Of a stretch of DNA of 64,000 nucleotides, positions 51,168 through 63,228 are shown one piece after another (position 1 is the first letter of the stretch; every line of letters begins with the position of its first letter). The notes beneath the pieces were generated by a model. The model searched no databases and had not been told where the DNA came from. It saw nothing but the letters and a program-made list of their open reading frames with translations. Both the position numbers and the translations under genes were made by a program. The stretch spans positions 53,357,250 to 53,421,249 of the forward strand of contig CM049318.1 in NCBI GenBank assembly GCA_026874595.1, read 5' to 3'. This stretch comes from Sipunculus nudus (taxonomy: Eukaryota > Annelida > Sipuncula > Golfingiida > Sipunculidae).

Positions 51168-52060
51168 TTCATTTATGTCTTCACCGCAACACATATTTAT
51201 TGATAAAGACAAGCCTAATACATGAATGGGGATGCTTATTGAAAAAGTCACCATTATTTATTAAGGAAAATGTAATTGATTTTACATGTGGTTTATTCAG
51301 GAAGAGAAAAAACCTTTGATAATGGAGGTTAAAGTTCATATTATTTACTGCCAGAAAACAAAGAGAGTCTTTGGCGACCCAGAGATGGCTTTGCATGTTA
51401 CTGGTACATTTTGTGACTGTTCTACCTTGTGGTGCTCATAAAAAAAAAATCTTTTTCAACAAATTCACTTTTCATTGCAGAACATTAAATTTGCAGTAAA
51501 GGATCAGGACAATTGCATAATTTACTGGAACAATTCAAAAGCACTCATGGTATAACATTTAAGCAAACAATTCATGGAGTATTTTTTGTGCCAGTCTGTC
51601 ACACTCCTGGTTAAGAATTTTGATTTAATTATGAGTCAATGTAAGCAGTCCCGCATGACAGATATGATAAGAAACAGAGCTTATAAATATGCGAGTGAGG
51701 TTATCTGTATACAGAGATTTGCAAGACATTAGGATAGGACACAACATGTAAGCATTGGACTCGAAAGATAAAGGTCTCCGATTTGGTCCCAGCTCGTGTC
51801 TCAAAGGCGAAGTGGTGAAGTCTAGAAAGACCATTTGAGGTTTGAACAAAAGTCATGACTTTGGATAAATCCGTAGCTGCAATTTAGAAGTTTTAATAAT
51901 AACATATCATGCATATCATATGAATTCATTCATCCTCATTCAATACACAGGGCTACCAATAGACCATAGACCTGTTCCCTTTAGAAAATAATAATGGTTT
52001 GACCACATGTAGGTTGGGCTGTTATCTGGAGACATAACTGAATAATCAAGTAAAATCATG
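51168..52060. other. Downstream flank, one tRNA(Ser)-like scrap
   Basis: Mostly featureless. At about 51747-51790, attggactcgaaagataaag then gtctccgatttggtccc faintly recalls a serine tRNA anticodon arm to T arm, perhaps a decayed SINE. No functional tRNA is claimed. Confidence 0.3.
51484..51489 (+). terminator. Possible polyadenylation signal ATTAAA
   Basis: The first standard variant signal after the stop codon; no AATAAA is seen in the first 500 bases. Use of this site is a guess. Confidence 0.25.
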
Positions 52061-52099
52061 GAATACAGAGGTTGATGAAGAACTTGAGAATGAAGGGGT

Positions 52100-52450
52100 T
52101 TACAGTAATAAGTGACTTATACATTTACTGGGGAAGGGGCGGGGGTGCTACTGTAAAATACTACTCACTAGAAATCTGCATTCTAAGGAATGCAAGCAGC
52201 CTCCATTATGTGGAGGGTCCCTATTTATTGGGTGCTCCCCAAATCTTGGCCCATATTCCAGGTTTACTTGTGCATAAGTGACTTGAAGTCTGGGAAAATT
52301 CTTTGGTGATGTTATTTAATCTGGATCATGTGCCAGATTCGCAAATAAATTGGATTTCTTCATTGGCTCATCCTGGAAATGCCCTGAAAATTCATGAGAT
52401 TCCATTCATGATTGTGTGAGTTATGCTGTGAACAAACGCACAAGAGTAGG
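52100..52450 (+). repeat. Dispersed repeat (relative of 47165-47320 and 650-785)
   Basis: Contains gaaatctgcattctaaggaa, ggcccatattcca and, near 52390, gaaaattcatgagattcc with gtgtgagttatgctgtgaac. A C-run follows at about 52497-52508. Confidence 0.65.
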
Positions 52451-52923
52451 GCAAAATCTTCTACCAAGGGTAGGGAGGTTTAACCCATCCCAACACCCCC
52501 CCCCCCCCCTTCCTAAACCAACATCCCACCCTTTATCCGCACCTTGAAAATAAATTCATCGTACCCAGCTGACTGTTTAGATTATCATGACTATTCCTAT
52601 CTTAACTATTTTTTGCTACCACTCGTAACAAAAAATTTCTTTGTATGCTCCGCTTGTCATGAGCTTGTGGACAATTAGTGCTGAAACATGATCGATAATC
52701 TCAACTTTGTTCCTCGAAAACATGTGCTACATAATAACATATTGCCTAGTTTCCACACTTGTTGAAATCATCCATGAAATAGCCTCATTTGAAAAAAAAA
52801 TATGGAAGCATTCATGTTATGAAGATAATAAGAGCTTGTCTTTATGTCAGTCATCTTCCAGTCCGTGTCATAGTGTGTAATTAATATCAACTGATATCAA
52901 CTAGAAGGAAGCAAAAAAGTTAA

Positions 52924-52925
52924 AC

Positions 52926-52978
<53 letters not shown>

Positions 52979-52980
52979 TA
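52924..52980 (+). repeat. (TA)n microsatellite
   Basis: Two TA runs separated by TATGTATA, together self-complementary. Confidence 0.95.
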
Positions 52981-53547
52981 CAAGCACACAGAGTAAAAAC
53001 ATTTTTGTGTCAGAATTTAAGGCAATTTCAGAGAAATAAACAATACAGATTAATGAACAACATCGTGTCCTTTTATTTGGTAATATTCTAAACTAAATTT
53101 GTGGGGAGTTTCAACTTAACACTTTAAACTATGATTAAAATGAGCTCAACACAAAGAGAATTTACTCTGTGTATATATGTATATACATGTGTGTTTGTGT
53201 AATGCTAATGGTGACTATGCTTTTGATAGCTTATCTGGTTTGTGATACTTACAAAAAAAAATCTCACAGGCTGTAAGAGAATATGAAACCGGATATATGC
53301 CATGATGCTTAAAAGTTAAAACCATTGTATTGACATATTGTATAAATTATTTGCATTTTTGCTGTACCCCAGTCGAAAGTTAACAAAATCATGACGACTA
53401 TGCCATATTTCATGCTAATACATATATATTGGTACAGTTAGTAAATATTTTACATGATATGGCCTTTTTTCATTTTTGAGTTCTTGTTCATTTCACTTGT
53501 GTGCTAACATCTTGATGCATATGGATGTTAAAAAGCATGATTTTTGG
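52981..53547. other. Nothing seen
   Basis: AT-rich intergenic DNA without recognised features. Confidence 0.5.
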
Positions 53548-53720
53548 CTCAGCTGACTGAAACTCCTCTGGGCCATAACGGCCACATCCTGTGTTTGTCA
53601 GGATGTCTGTTAATCATACCCATTGAATCTTGAAATTTCTATATATCCAGAGAGGCCCTTGGAAAATATCCAGTACAACTTGAAATTATGTATGAGTGAC
53701 CTTAATCCTGCAAGTTTAAT
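53548..53720 (+). repeat. Fragment related to the 5' hairpin repeat family
   Basis: ggctcagctgactgaaactc and an atatccagagaggcccttgg phrase recall the opening of the 21055 and 59998 repeats and the 55460 and 58850 fragments. It is followed by G- and C-runs to 53876. Confidence 0.45.
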
Positions 53721-53990
53721 TAGGCACGTAAAAATTGTTTTTTGCAAAAGGGGTGGTGGAGCTTGGTGCAGTAATGCGGCGGCAGTATAGGGGGGATGGG
53801 GGTATATATCCCCCACTTTTTGGCAAGGGGGGGCGGGGGATGGTCAATGTTATCATCCCCCCCCCCCCCCCACTTTCAGAGAAACATATCTATATATTGC
53901 AGATGAAATGTTTAATAATTATAATGAAATCCTTTAGTTCCATTTATGAGTTTAATATGAAATATCATATCTAAACTGGGTTAGAATTAA

Positions 53991-54890
53991 TTGTATCCAC
54001 CAAAACAAAGTTTTGCGGATACTATGTTTTTGACCGGGTTCCGCCGCCGCGTTCGTATCTGGAGAACTCCTCTGAGACTACTGGACGGATTTTTCCGAAA
54101 CTTACACAAATTATCGGGTCACATGTGAACTGGTGCCTAACCAAGTGACCTTGACCTCTGACCTTTCCTCTCTGCCCAGCATCCATTTGTGCGTCTGTTT
54201 CCATACATAAACCCACATATCTTGGGAACCGTTTGACCGATCAGGAAAAAAAAATTACACAAATGTAGCCCTTGGATAGCTTTATAACATACACACAAAA
54301 AAGTGGCGCCACCTGCAACCATGTTTGCACAGTGTCCATCTGTTCATCTGCCTTGGGTTAAAATCACTCATATCTCTGCAGTGGTTTGACCAAATTATCT
54401 GTAATTTGCCATGCTTATACAACCTGGATAGCTTTCTTGATTTTATGACAGGTGGCGCCAGCTTCATTCACGTTCACGCTGCAGACATGAATGCTTATAT
54501 CTCCGGACTCGTTTGACCAATCAGAAAAAAAATTACACAAATGTAGCCCTTGGATAGCTTTATAACATACACAAAAATGGTGGCGCCACCTGCAGCCATT
54601 TTTGCACATTTTTGCATCCGTTTGTCTGCTGTGGGATAAAATCAGTCCTATCTCTGCAGTGGTTTGACATTTTTCCACCAGAAATTTTGCATGTGTATAC
54701 ATCTTGGATTGTTTCTCGTTGAAATAACGGGTGCGCCACCTTCAATCATGTTTACGTTGCAGAGATCCATTCTAATATGTAACACATGTAACTCTATTTT
54801 CCCTTGCCAATCAATCCATGCCTCACTTCACCCGTCCTACTGTGATTTTGGCGGATACTCGTAGTCGCTTGTCGACTACCCGTATTCTAG
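53991..54890 (+). mobile_element. Helentron-like element, copy 3 (shorter core)
   Basis: The same ends as copies 1 and 2: ttgtatccaccaaaac with its inverted partner gttttgcggatac, and ggcggatac, the gtagtcg/cgactac hairpin and CTAG at 54887-54890. It has only about 900 bp, with fewer ggtggcgccacc units, which shows that the core number varies between copies. Confidence 0.72.
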
Positions 54891-55459
54891 TTTATATTGG
54901 AAATCTTATACCTTTTTTCTTAACCTAATATTTAATGTAATATATATAAAATATTACTAAGTATATATATTGTGTCATGTATGTGTCATACAGATGCTAA
55001 TATATTTGAAATAATGTGTAATAGAGACGCTATATATATATGTATATAAATATATATGTGTGTCATCCCCAACCCACCCTGGAAGATAACTTGAAGCCCC
55101 ACTCGGCACTTAGTGATGAATAGTGCACTTGAATTTTTACCACCAGGGTGTGGGTTAGCGTCCTGACCTGACCACCCTCTATGCAAAAAAAAAGAAAAAA
55201 AAATTGCCAAAGTCTTTACCACAAGGGTGAGCTCATTCTAACCAAAAGTGAAGGGGTACTTGAAAAGCAGGAAAGTGTGGAGCGGAAAACCCTCTAGCAC
55301 CTAAAATTATGGCTGCTTATGTTGTATGAAGCTCAGAAGAGCTTAAGAAATGAACGGACCTTGAATACTTGGAAGGATGTGTAAAGACGGATGAGACTGA
55401 AATCGGCCCTGATCTTTACAGAAATCCGTTCTGTCGGGCGATATTTTATTTTTTACCTT

Positions 55460-55690
55460 TTTAGCTCCGCTAACTGAAAGTCAACTGAGCTATAGCGATC
55501 ACCCTTTGTCTGTCGTCCGTCTGTCTGTCTGTCCGTTAACCAGGCACAAATCGTAACCGCTGGACCTAGATTCATTTAACTTGACATCCGGAGAGGTCCA
55601 TGAAAAATTCTTGGAAACCTGAAATTAGGTTACCCAACCTGAACTTAGGTCTCTGTTACATTTTTACAGGAGTTTTACATTTTTAATTGC
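55460..55690 (+). repeat. Fragment of the 5' hairpin repeat family
   Basis: tagctccgctaactgaaagt then caactgagctatagcg followed by gtctgtc runs, then cacaaatcgtaaccgctgga, shared with the tandem array at 58.8-59.6 kb. Confidence 0.6.
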
Positions 55691-55839
55691 AGTAATTGGA
55701 AAAAATCTCGATTTTCTAAACATTTCAAGTCAGTATATTATGTGTTCACAACTTTGGTGGTAACACTCCACACGAGTACACCACACTTTACCAACCACGA
55801 CATGAATTTGGTTAACATTTTCTTTACATCTGTAACATA

Positions 55840-56078
55840 GTAGGCCCCCCCCCCCCACCCCCGGCATCAAAATTTTATTTTGATTTTCTTCTTTGAATAA
55901 GATAAAATAATACAATTTTGATCAGATCCACTTTGTTAGCTAGAGCTTTTGTGTGTTAAGCAAAATAAAATCTTTTATTTTAATGCTTTTTCCTGATCAT
56001 ATGACATTTTTATCGCAACATACAAAACAAAGGTTCTGAAAAAAAGTGCCTGAGAACCATACCTGTTTTTTGGCCTAT
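55840..56078. mobile_element. Truncated copy of the intron 26 MITE
   Basis: Collinear with 34180-34429: gataaaataatacaattttg, cctgatcatatgacattttt and the right terminus gtgcctgagaaccatacct, then ggcct. The left terminus is replaced by a C-run. Confidence 0.75.
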
Positions 56079-56079
56079 C

Positions 56080-56345
56080 TATCACGATTTACTGCGACCT
56101 GGTAGAAGTGCACTCAAGCATATGAAGTCACGAAGAGGGCTTCTTCCTGCGACCGCCCTTTTGCGAAGGGATCGCCGATGGGGATTATTTCGGGCCGGTG
56201 ATCGCTGATATACGAAAACCCCAGATAGGGCCCCCGGAGTAAAACTCATCCCGCCATCATACACTCTATGACCATTGTGTTACCGGGCCCGAAGACACAA
56301 AGAAAAGAGGCGCCGCGGGTGAGCAAATATTAAAATTATTAATTA
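56080..56345. other. CpG-rich patch, possible first exon or old repeat
   Basis: Unusually GC- and CpG-rich for the region. On the + strand an ATG at 56268 opens 17 codons (M-T-I-V-L-P then GPKTQRKEAPR) ending exactly at a GTGAGC donor (56319). There is no downstream exon that I can support, so this may be a chance frame inside a repeat. Confidence 0.2.
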
Positions 56346-57360
56346 TGCACGTAAATCGCAACATTTGCAAATAAAAGTGGGTGGAATCCCTTCAGACAAA
56401 CCCTGAGCACATGTATGTCGAAAATCACGGCAATCCGTACGGTGGTATCAGAGGAGACACGGGAAATTACAAAAATCGCCTTGCGCTATTAATATATAGA
56501 TGCCATAACAGCCCATTTTAGCTCAGTGGCTACAGAGATCTTCTTCTCAAAAACCACTCGGCCAAATTCTTAAATCTGACATTTTAATTATACTTAGATG
56601 TTGATAATTCAAGTTTGTTCAAATGATTTTGGTTTAGTGATTTTGGGCTTCCCTCTGGGAAGCTAAACTTAGCCATTTTGCTGTATTTTCCTATATGAGT
56701 TATAAACCTGCAAAACGTTTTTCGACTGACACCTCTGAGGCCAATTTGTTTAATGTTTTACAATAATAATCCCCTGAATAATTCTTATAAATATTGTCTT
56801 TTATGGTTCCAAAGAATGAATTTTGGCTGAATTATAAAGATTGAATTGAGTCATTTTACCATATATGTTAGCTGTGTGAAGCAGATACATCTAGCCTGGC
56901 ACCAGTTTATCAGCATCCGTTCATGCCTCTTGACATTTAGACTTCCGGTTATCTATGGTTAATATTGACAAGAATGGTTTTGAAAAGCTTTAAAAAATTG
57001 TACATTATGATTTTAGATATTCCTCGTGCCAGGCTGTGCTACAGTCACAGGTATACAGCTCTCTGTGGGTATATAAAGACTGCTGTACATGGATTATAAA
57101 TAATTGGTATCCATACTCAACTTAATTCAAGATTTTGCCATAAGTGAGATGTATCTGTATTATAATTTTGCATACAATATGCATCTGTAGTAATTTTTAG
57201 CGAACTTGTTAGATAATGCGATGGTGTGGCGATGTCCGGCGTCCGTTGTCTGTACGTTAACCCATACTTTCTCGACTTGAGCAAGCATCATGAAATTCAA
57301 TGCAAAAAATTATATGATTTTTGGCAGAATTATTGGACCTTTAACAATTAAGGTGCTTTT
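56346..57360. other. Nothing firm seen
   Basis: AT-rich intergenic DNA with no supportable gene or complete repeat. Confidence 0.45.
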
Positions 57361-57545
57361 TCATGTACGCGTTTTGCGAGCGTTTGCCGCGCGGCTGCCG
57401 CGCGGCGAAAATCCAACCAGTTTAAAATTCATGTGCTATTTCCATGTATGCGATTGCCGCGCGGCAAACGCACGCGTCAGTTTTGGAATCCAGCAGTGCT
57501 GGATTTCTGCGTTTGCCGCGCGGAAAACGCATGGGGATTCCGCCT
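57361..57545. repeat. GCCGCGCGGC palindrome cluster
   Basis: The palindromic decamer gccgcgcggc occurs at 57386, 57397 and 57456, and its first nine bases at 57515, each next to gtttg or aaacg. A CpG-dense island of about 185 bp within AT-rich DNA. Confidence 0.85.
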
Positions 57546-57639
57546 TTCAGTATGTGTAAACAGATTTACCAAAAGGCTAAGATTGTGTCTGTATCTTTAA
57601 ATAGGTTGAGAAATTGCCAAATGTTTCAGATTTGGGAAG

Positions 57640-58210
57640 AGATCAAGAGTTCATTCAGTGCAGTCAGATATAGGTCAAGAGTTCAATCAGTGCAACCAAA
57701 CACAAGGCATGTGATCACCTCATGGTTACATGTGATCACCTCATGAGTATCATGTGATCACTTCATGGGTGTCATGCCCCTGCGGGCTGCATGTGGAGCC
57801 AATCTGTGAGCTTATGCAATGGTGTGGCTACTTTTTCAGATTTGACAACAGGCCAAAGGTCAGTCTGGATCTATTTATAGATTTGCATCACTTAACTGTA
57901 TCAGATTAAGCAACAGGTCAAGAGTTCACTCAGAGCAGCCAGGTATAGGTCAGGAGTTCACTCAGTGCAGTAGCTGCATTCTATTTATAGCGTTGGCAGA
58001 CTACCTTCTGCATCAGATTAGGCACCAAATCAGCCTGGATCTATTTATAGCTTTGGCAGACTGCCAACTGTGTCAGATTATGCACAGGTCAAGAGCTCAC
58101 TCAGTGCAGCCAGGTACAGGTCTAAAGTTCCCTCAGTCTAGCTAGGTGCAGGTCATGAGTTCACTCAGTGCAGTAGCATGAGCCAGCAATTTGTCACAGT
58201 TCACTCGAGC
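57640..58210 (+). repeat. Degenerate repeats of gagttcactcagtgcag
   Basis: gagttcactcagtgcag-like phrases recur near 57650, 57677, 57924, 57955, 58095 and 58160, often with aggtacaggtc. A separate short array catgtgatcacctcatg is repeated at 57707, 57730 and 57750. Confidence 0.75.
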
Positions 58211-58259
58211 AACTGCCTTTCTCACCTAAGCCTGGACAGCCCCGTGCATCAGACTTAAG

Positions 58260-58610
58260 GTAAATTTGATGTATTGGCCTGATATTTTGACCTGTCTATG
58301 TGTCTTTGATGGCTTTCTCGTTCACAAGACAGGTGTCGCCACCTACAATGATTTTTTTTCACAGTGTATGTGCCTGCTTATTTCTACAGAGGAATTTGAT
58401 ATATCAGCCTGCAATTTGGCAGATTTAAATATATCGAATAGCTTTGTCGTATACAAGACTGGTGGTGCCACCTACAATAATTTTTGCACAGTGTGTGTCC
58501 CTGCTTATTTCTCAGGAGGGGGTTTGATATATCAGTCTGAAATTGGGCATATGTATATATCTCTGATAGCTTTGTTGTATACAAGACTGTAGTGTTGTGT
58601 GCACCCATGC
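58260..58610 (+). repeat. Two tandem ggtggygccacct units
   Basis: Units with tacaagactggtggtgccac and ttgcacagtgtgtgtccctg-like text, related to the core of the Helentron-like elements but without their ends. Confidence 0.65.
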
Positions 58611-58769
58611 CGGAATTTCAGCAGTTGATGTTCGTGTAATTGTTTCTTATTCCAAATGTTTGGTACTTGCATTGTTAATATGCATGAAAAGTAATGGTCC
58701 AGCATTGAAGCATTATACCTGGTGTATATCCCAATGCACAGGTTCGCATTAGGCCTGTAGTCCTTGTTA

Positions 58770-59650
58770 CTATTTTATACTCTATTTTTGAGACCTTCAA
58801 AGAAGCTGTCATCTGTTAGATGGGCACAAATCGTAACAATTGGACCTATAATCTTCTATCATGACATCCAGTTAGGTCCATGAAATTTCCTTGGAAACCT
58901 GTAATAAGGTCTCTGCTACCCATATCCTGTAAGCTATGGGACTCGGAAAGTACCCCCCCCCCCCCCCAGGATTATTAAAAATTTGATACAAAAGCTCCAG
59001 TATCTGAATAACTAATTGCATTGATCACCATATTTTTGGCATGCATATTAATCTAGGAATGTTTCATCATTTCCTATAGACTGGTGGCCCCACCTTGATT
59101 TTTTTTCGAAATTTTATGCATTTTTTCTCCCAATATGAGACCTTTGAAAATACGGTTGTCTGTAAAAAGGCCACAAATCGTAACCATTGGTCCTAGAATC
59201 TTCTTACTAAACATTTAGGGAGGTCAGTGAATAAGTTTCCTTGAAAACCTGAAATTAGGTCTCTGTTTCCTTGTATCTCTTATTCTCCAAGTCATGGGGC
59301 TCAGAATAACCCCCAGAACAATTAAAAGTTTGATACAAAAGCTCAAGTATCTGAACAACTAATGCATTGATCACCTTTATATTTTGTATGCATATGACCA
59401 CAGAGTGTTTCTTCATTTCCTGCAGACTGGTGGCGCCACCTGGATTTTTTTTTTAATTGTTAAGCTTTTTTTTCTCTCAATTTTGAAATCTTTACAGATG
59501 CGCTCATCTGTTAACAGGACACTACTTTTAACCACTGTACCTAGAATCTTCTGACTTGACATCCTGAGAGTTCTTATAAAAAATCTCAGAAACCTGAAAT
59601 AAGGTCACAGTGACCTGTATTCTTGGAGCTACAGGCCATGTTTAAGCACA
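58770..59650 (+). repeat. Tandem array of about 340-bp units
   Basis: Three passes of: gagacctttgaaa, then tcatctgttaacagg-like text, a cacaaatcgtaaccattgg phrase, gaaacctgaaattaggtctc, and agactggtggcgccacct (59074, 59424). The third unit ends near 59650. Confidence 0.75.
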
Positions 59651-59997
59651 CAAGAAATAACGCAAAATACAAATTGCCAGATTCCTCAGGAACGGTTCAA
59701 TAGATTTTCATCAAATTTGGTGTGCTTATGGGTCTTGATGAACTTGAGCTAATATTCATGAACTAGGCCTATAATGCCACCTACATTATCTTAATTAGAT
59801 GCCTCTGCGATGTCCCTAAAATTTGATCGAAGAGTTCTTTTTCTGGTCTACTCCTTTATCAGTTCACTTATAGGTATGATGTTCACATTTCTGATTTGTT
59901 TATATACGCTAATAGAGCAATTTTAAAATCTGTTCGCCCACGTATCGGTAGCCAGTGTAGAGTCGTTAGACACAGTCTTTAGATTGTTGGCACTATC

Positions 59998-62900
59998 ATT
60001 AGCTCAGCTGACTATAAGTCATCTGAGCTATAGTCGTGGTCCATTGTCCGTCGTCCGTCCGTCTGTCTGTCCGTCCGTCCGTCTGTCCGTCCGTATGTCC
60101 GTCCGTAAGACTGGTACGTTTCGACACTGTTGGACCTACGAATCTGAAATTCGGCATACAGTTAGATGTCCCCAAAATCTCCTACCATGCCGAAAATTGG
60201 ATCAATAGGACTTCGTTCCTTCGAGATATTAAGGAAAAACCTCAATTTTTTATTAGAAATCTATACTGCCTAATATCAAAACCACTCATCTGGTTTTCTT
60301 CATATTTACCATAAATACTCCTCTATATAGTTCCTATATACATGCCAGATATTAAGTCAGTATTATATAATTTAAAAAAGTTATGGGCCCAAACATAATG
60401 GACTTTGTAAAAAAAAAGGAAGATATTTGGTCACTTAAGACCAAAAGTGTTAAAGGTAGGGACTTTTTTCCAGTAATACAACTTTAATTAATCAAAATTT
60501 AATTGTATACCAAAAATTAGGTCAAAATCTGTTAAATTGTTTTAAATATTGGCAAAAATTTAAAATTGGTACCTTAAATTTTGCCCAACTTTGGCCATGG
60601 CACGTTTTTTTCCTGTAAGTACTGTGGATTTAATTTTCACAGCATGTATACATAAGGATTTAATCTGTTTAGATCTGAAATTTGAAAATAAAAGCTGCAA
60701 AATTAGGCTAGTTATTGAATTTTTTGGAGGCTCTTGTTGTATTCCCTTACATTGTCAAGCACTCCACTTTGATGACTGTAGGTCATTCACTGCACATCTC
60801 TATGCTCCCCAGGCTGTTGGAATAATTTTAGATGTCCCCAAAATCTCCTACCATACCGAAAATTGGGTCATTAGGACTTCGTTCCTTCGAGATATTAAGG
60901 GAAAAAACTCCGTTTTCCATAAAAAAAAGCCATTGTTACACTTCAAGGCTGCCTAATATCAAAACCACTGATCTGTTTCTGATCGTATTTAGTATTCACA
61001 TTCCTTCATACATTTTCTATGAACATACCAAAAATTAGGTCAGTATTGGGTATTATTTTGAAGTTATGGGCCAAAACATAATGCAATTTTTTTTTTTAAT
61101 CAGGAAATATATTTACTCACCTAACATGAGAATTGCTGAACCTAGAGACATTTTTTCAGGAATATAACTTTATTTAATCAAGATTCAATTGTTTACCCAA
61201 AATTAGATCTGAATTTTGCAAATTTTTCAAGTTATTAGCATAAATAAAAAATCAATACCTTAAATTTTGTCCAACTTTGGCACTGTTGATTTAATTTTCA
61301 CAGCATATATACATAAGGATTTAATCTTTTAAATTCTGAAATTTCAAAGAAATTTATTGGAAAGAATAGCTTTTATTCATGTTTTCATACACCATGTCAA
61401 GTGTTGCTTACATCTAGCCCACCTAGTAGTACAGCCTTCACCTGCATTATGTAACCCACCCCAGGCAGCTTGCCTTTGGTCAGCCTGGCCACTACCAGCA
61501 GGCTTCCCCTCTGCCCTGCATCCCCCCCCCCCCCCCCAGATGGTGCATTAACTAGATGAATGTCATTATTTTCTGTATTTGATTCATTCTTATTCTAGGC
61601 TATGCTACATTTTAGATTTTGTATTGTACCACCAGGGTTACAATGATTAAAGTGTACATTTAATTGTGTCCACAAAGTGGTCTATTGCTATAAAAGTGTG
61701 GATGTTCATCAGATACGTAATTCCTTACTTCAGAAGAGTAAAAACTTCACCAGGTGTGAAATTGACTATTAATTCCCGTAATAAATTAAAACTGGGATAG
61801 TAATAAGCACAATGATATTGTTTGTCCCTCATTCAACCAACAGTGTGTATACTTTATTTGAAAAGATGTTTTATTTTATCAAATTTACTGAATCTTTTAT
61901 TTTATTTTGGTGAATAACATTAAGCATGTACTGAAAACTCCAATGTGCAAAACTTTTTAATAGTGATTCAAGGAATATTCTTGTAGATGCCATGTTGTGG
62001 CATTAATTTCTTTTAAATTCAGTTTAAACATTTATGATTTAAAAATAATAAAATATATGCGTATGCATAATATGACCCAATATGAGCTACAATCTGGATA
62101 TATGATGATTGCAACTTTTGCAACAATTCTAATATTTTAACTTATAGTTTCAGTTTTTTACTCTGTATATATAATGATTGCAACTTTTGCAACAATTCTA
62201 AAAATTTAATTTATATTTTCAGTTTTTTTATTAAAAATTTATAAAACATGTAAATAAAAAAATGATTCAGATAAAAACTTCTTAATGGAAAAAGTGGATA
62301 TGCTTAAAAAAAAATGGCTTATATATAAACTTTAATGCATTATTCCCTTGAAAGTGAAATAAAGGTATTAGTCCATTCAGTCCACTTGCCTGTCCATCTG
62401 TAAATTTTCATATGCATCACAGTATCTCAAAACTTTTACTGTTTTTCTTCATGACAGTCTCGTCAGAGTATTAGTTTGCAATCATATATTTAGAACTTTA
62501 CCATAACCAAGTAGGAGGGCCCCTTTCCTCTTAGCTTTTCATTTCTTATATAAATGAAAAACATTACAATAGAATATTTCTACATCCACCTTCGTGCTGC
62601 CCTCACTTTTCCCTTCTCCGAACCCCATCCCAAAGTCAGCCTCAATAAGCAAGAACAAGATGAATCAGATATATTCATACTTTAATATTTTGTATAACTA
62701 TTCGTCCATAGGTCCTATGTACATGCCAGAAATTATGTCAATATTGTGTAATATGTAGACATAGTGGGCATCACAATACTGTACCTTGTCAAGACTAAAG
62801 AGATATTGTGTCATACAGTCACAAATTCATGAATCACTTCATCAGCATAGTTAATCATAACATCATATCTGTCAAATTGAAAGCTTGCAGACTACCATAC

Positions 62901-63228
62901 ACTTTAGATCCTTCAACAACAAGCCTTATCATCATTCTACTACTGCTTTTTACTGCTGTCATTGCATTCATATTTGCTCAAATATATCACAATTTTCAAC
63001 CCCTCCTAAATAAATAAAAAATAAACCACTATATTTGACTCTATTAATCCATCAGTCAGGTAATTTCATTTATCATTTACTCACATATTACATTGCATTC
63101 CTTTATAACAGCCCAACATGTCCATGATATTCATAAGCTTTATCGACTCGATATAGTATCACAGTGGAGAAACATTTATAGTCCAATCACGATCAGCTGA
63201 GCGCCGTGACCCATGGGTCCCTTGTTTT
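59998..63228 (+). mobile_element. Dispersed repeat with 5' hairpin and GTCC run, copy 2
   Basis: Collinear with 21055-22500 for its first 1.4 kb (attagctcagctgactataa, the agctcag/ctgagct stem, gtccgtcc run, tagatgtccccaaaatctcc, ttatgggcccaaacataatg) and capped at 63191-63228 by gatcagctgagcgccgtgac then cttgtttt. The 61.5-63.1 kb part shares little with copy 1, so it may be unrelated DNA or a longer variant core. Confidence 0.55.
62095..62228 (+). repeat. 69-bp tandem duplication
   Basis: atgattgcaacttttgcaac occurs at about 62105 and 62174, followed in both by aattcta and an aatttaa/attttaa and cagtttttt phrase. Confidence 0.85.

Noticed and set aside
51747-51790. Serine tRNA
   Set aside because: Only part of an anticodon arm and variable loop is suggested; the B box does not match and no cloverleaf closes.
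61357-61551. Pro-rich ORF near 61.4 kb
   Set aside because: The C-terminal Pro run is a C-homopolymer; no family resemblance.
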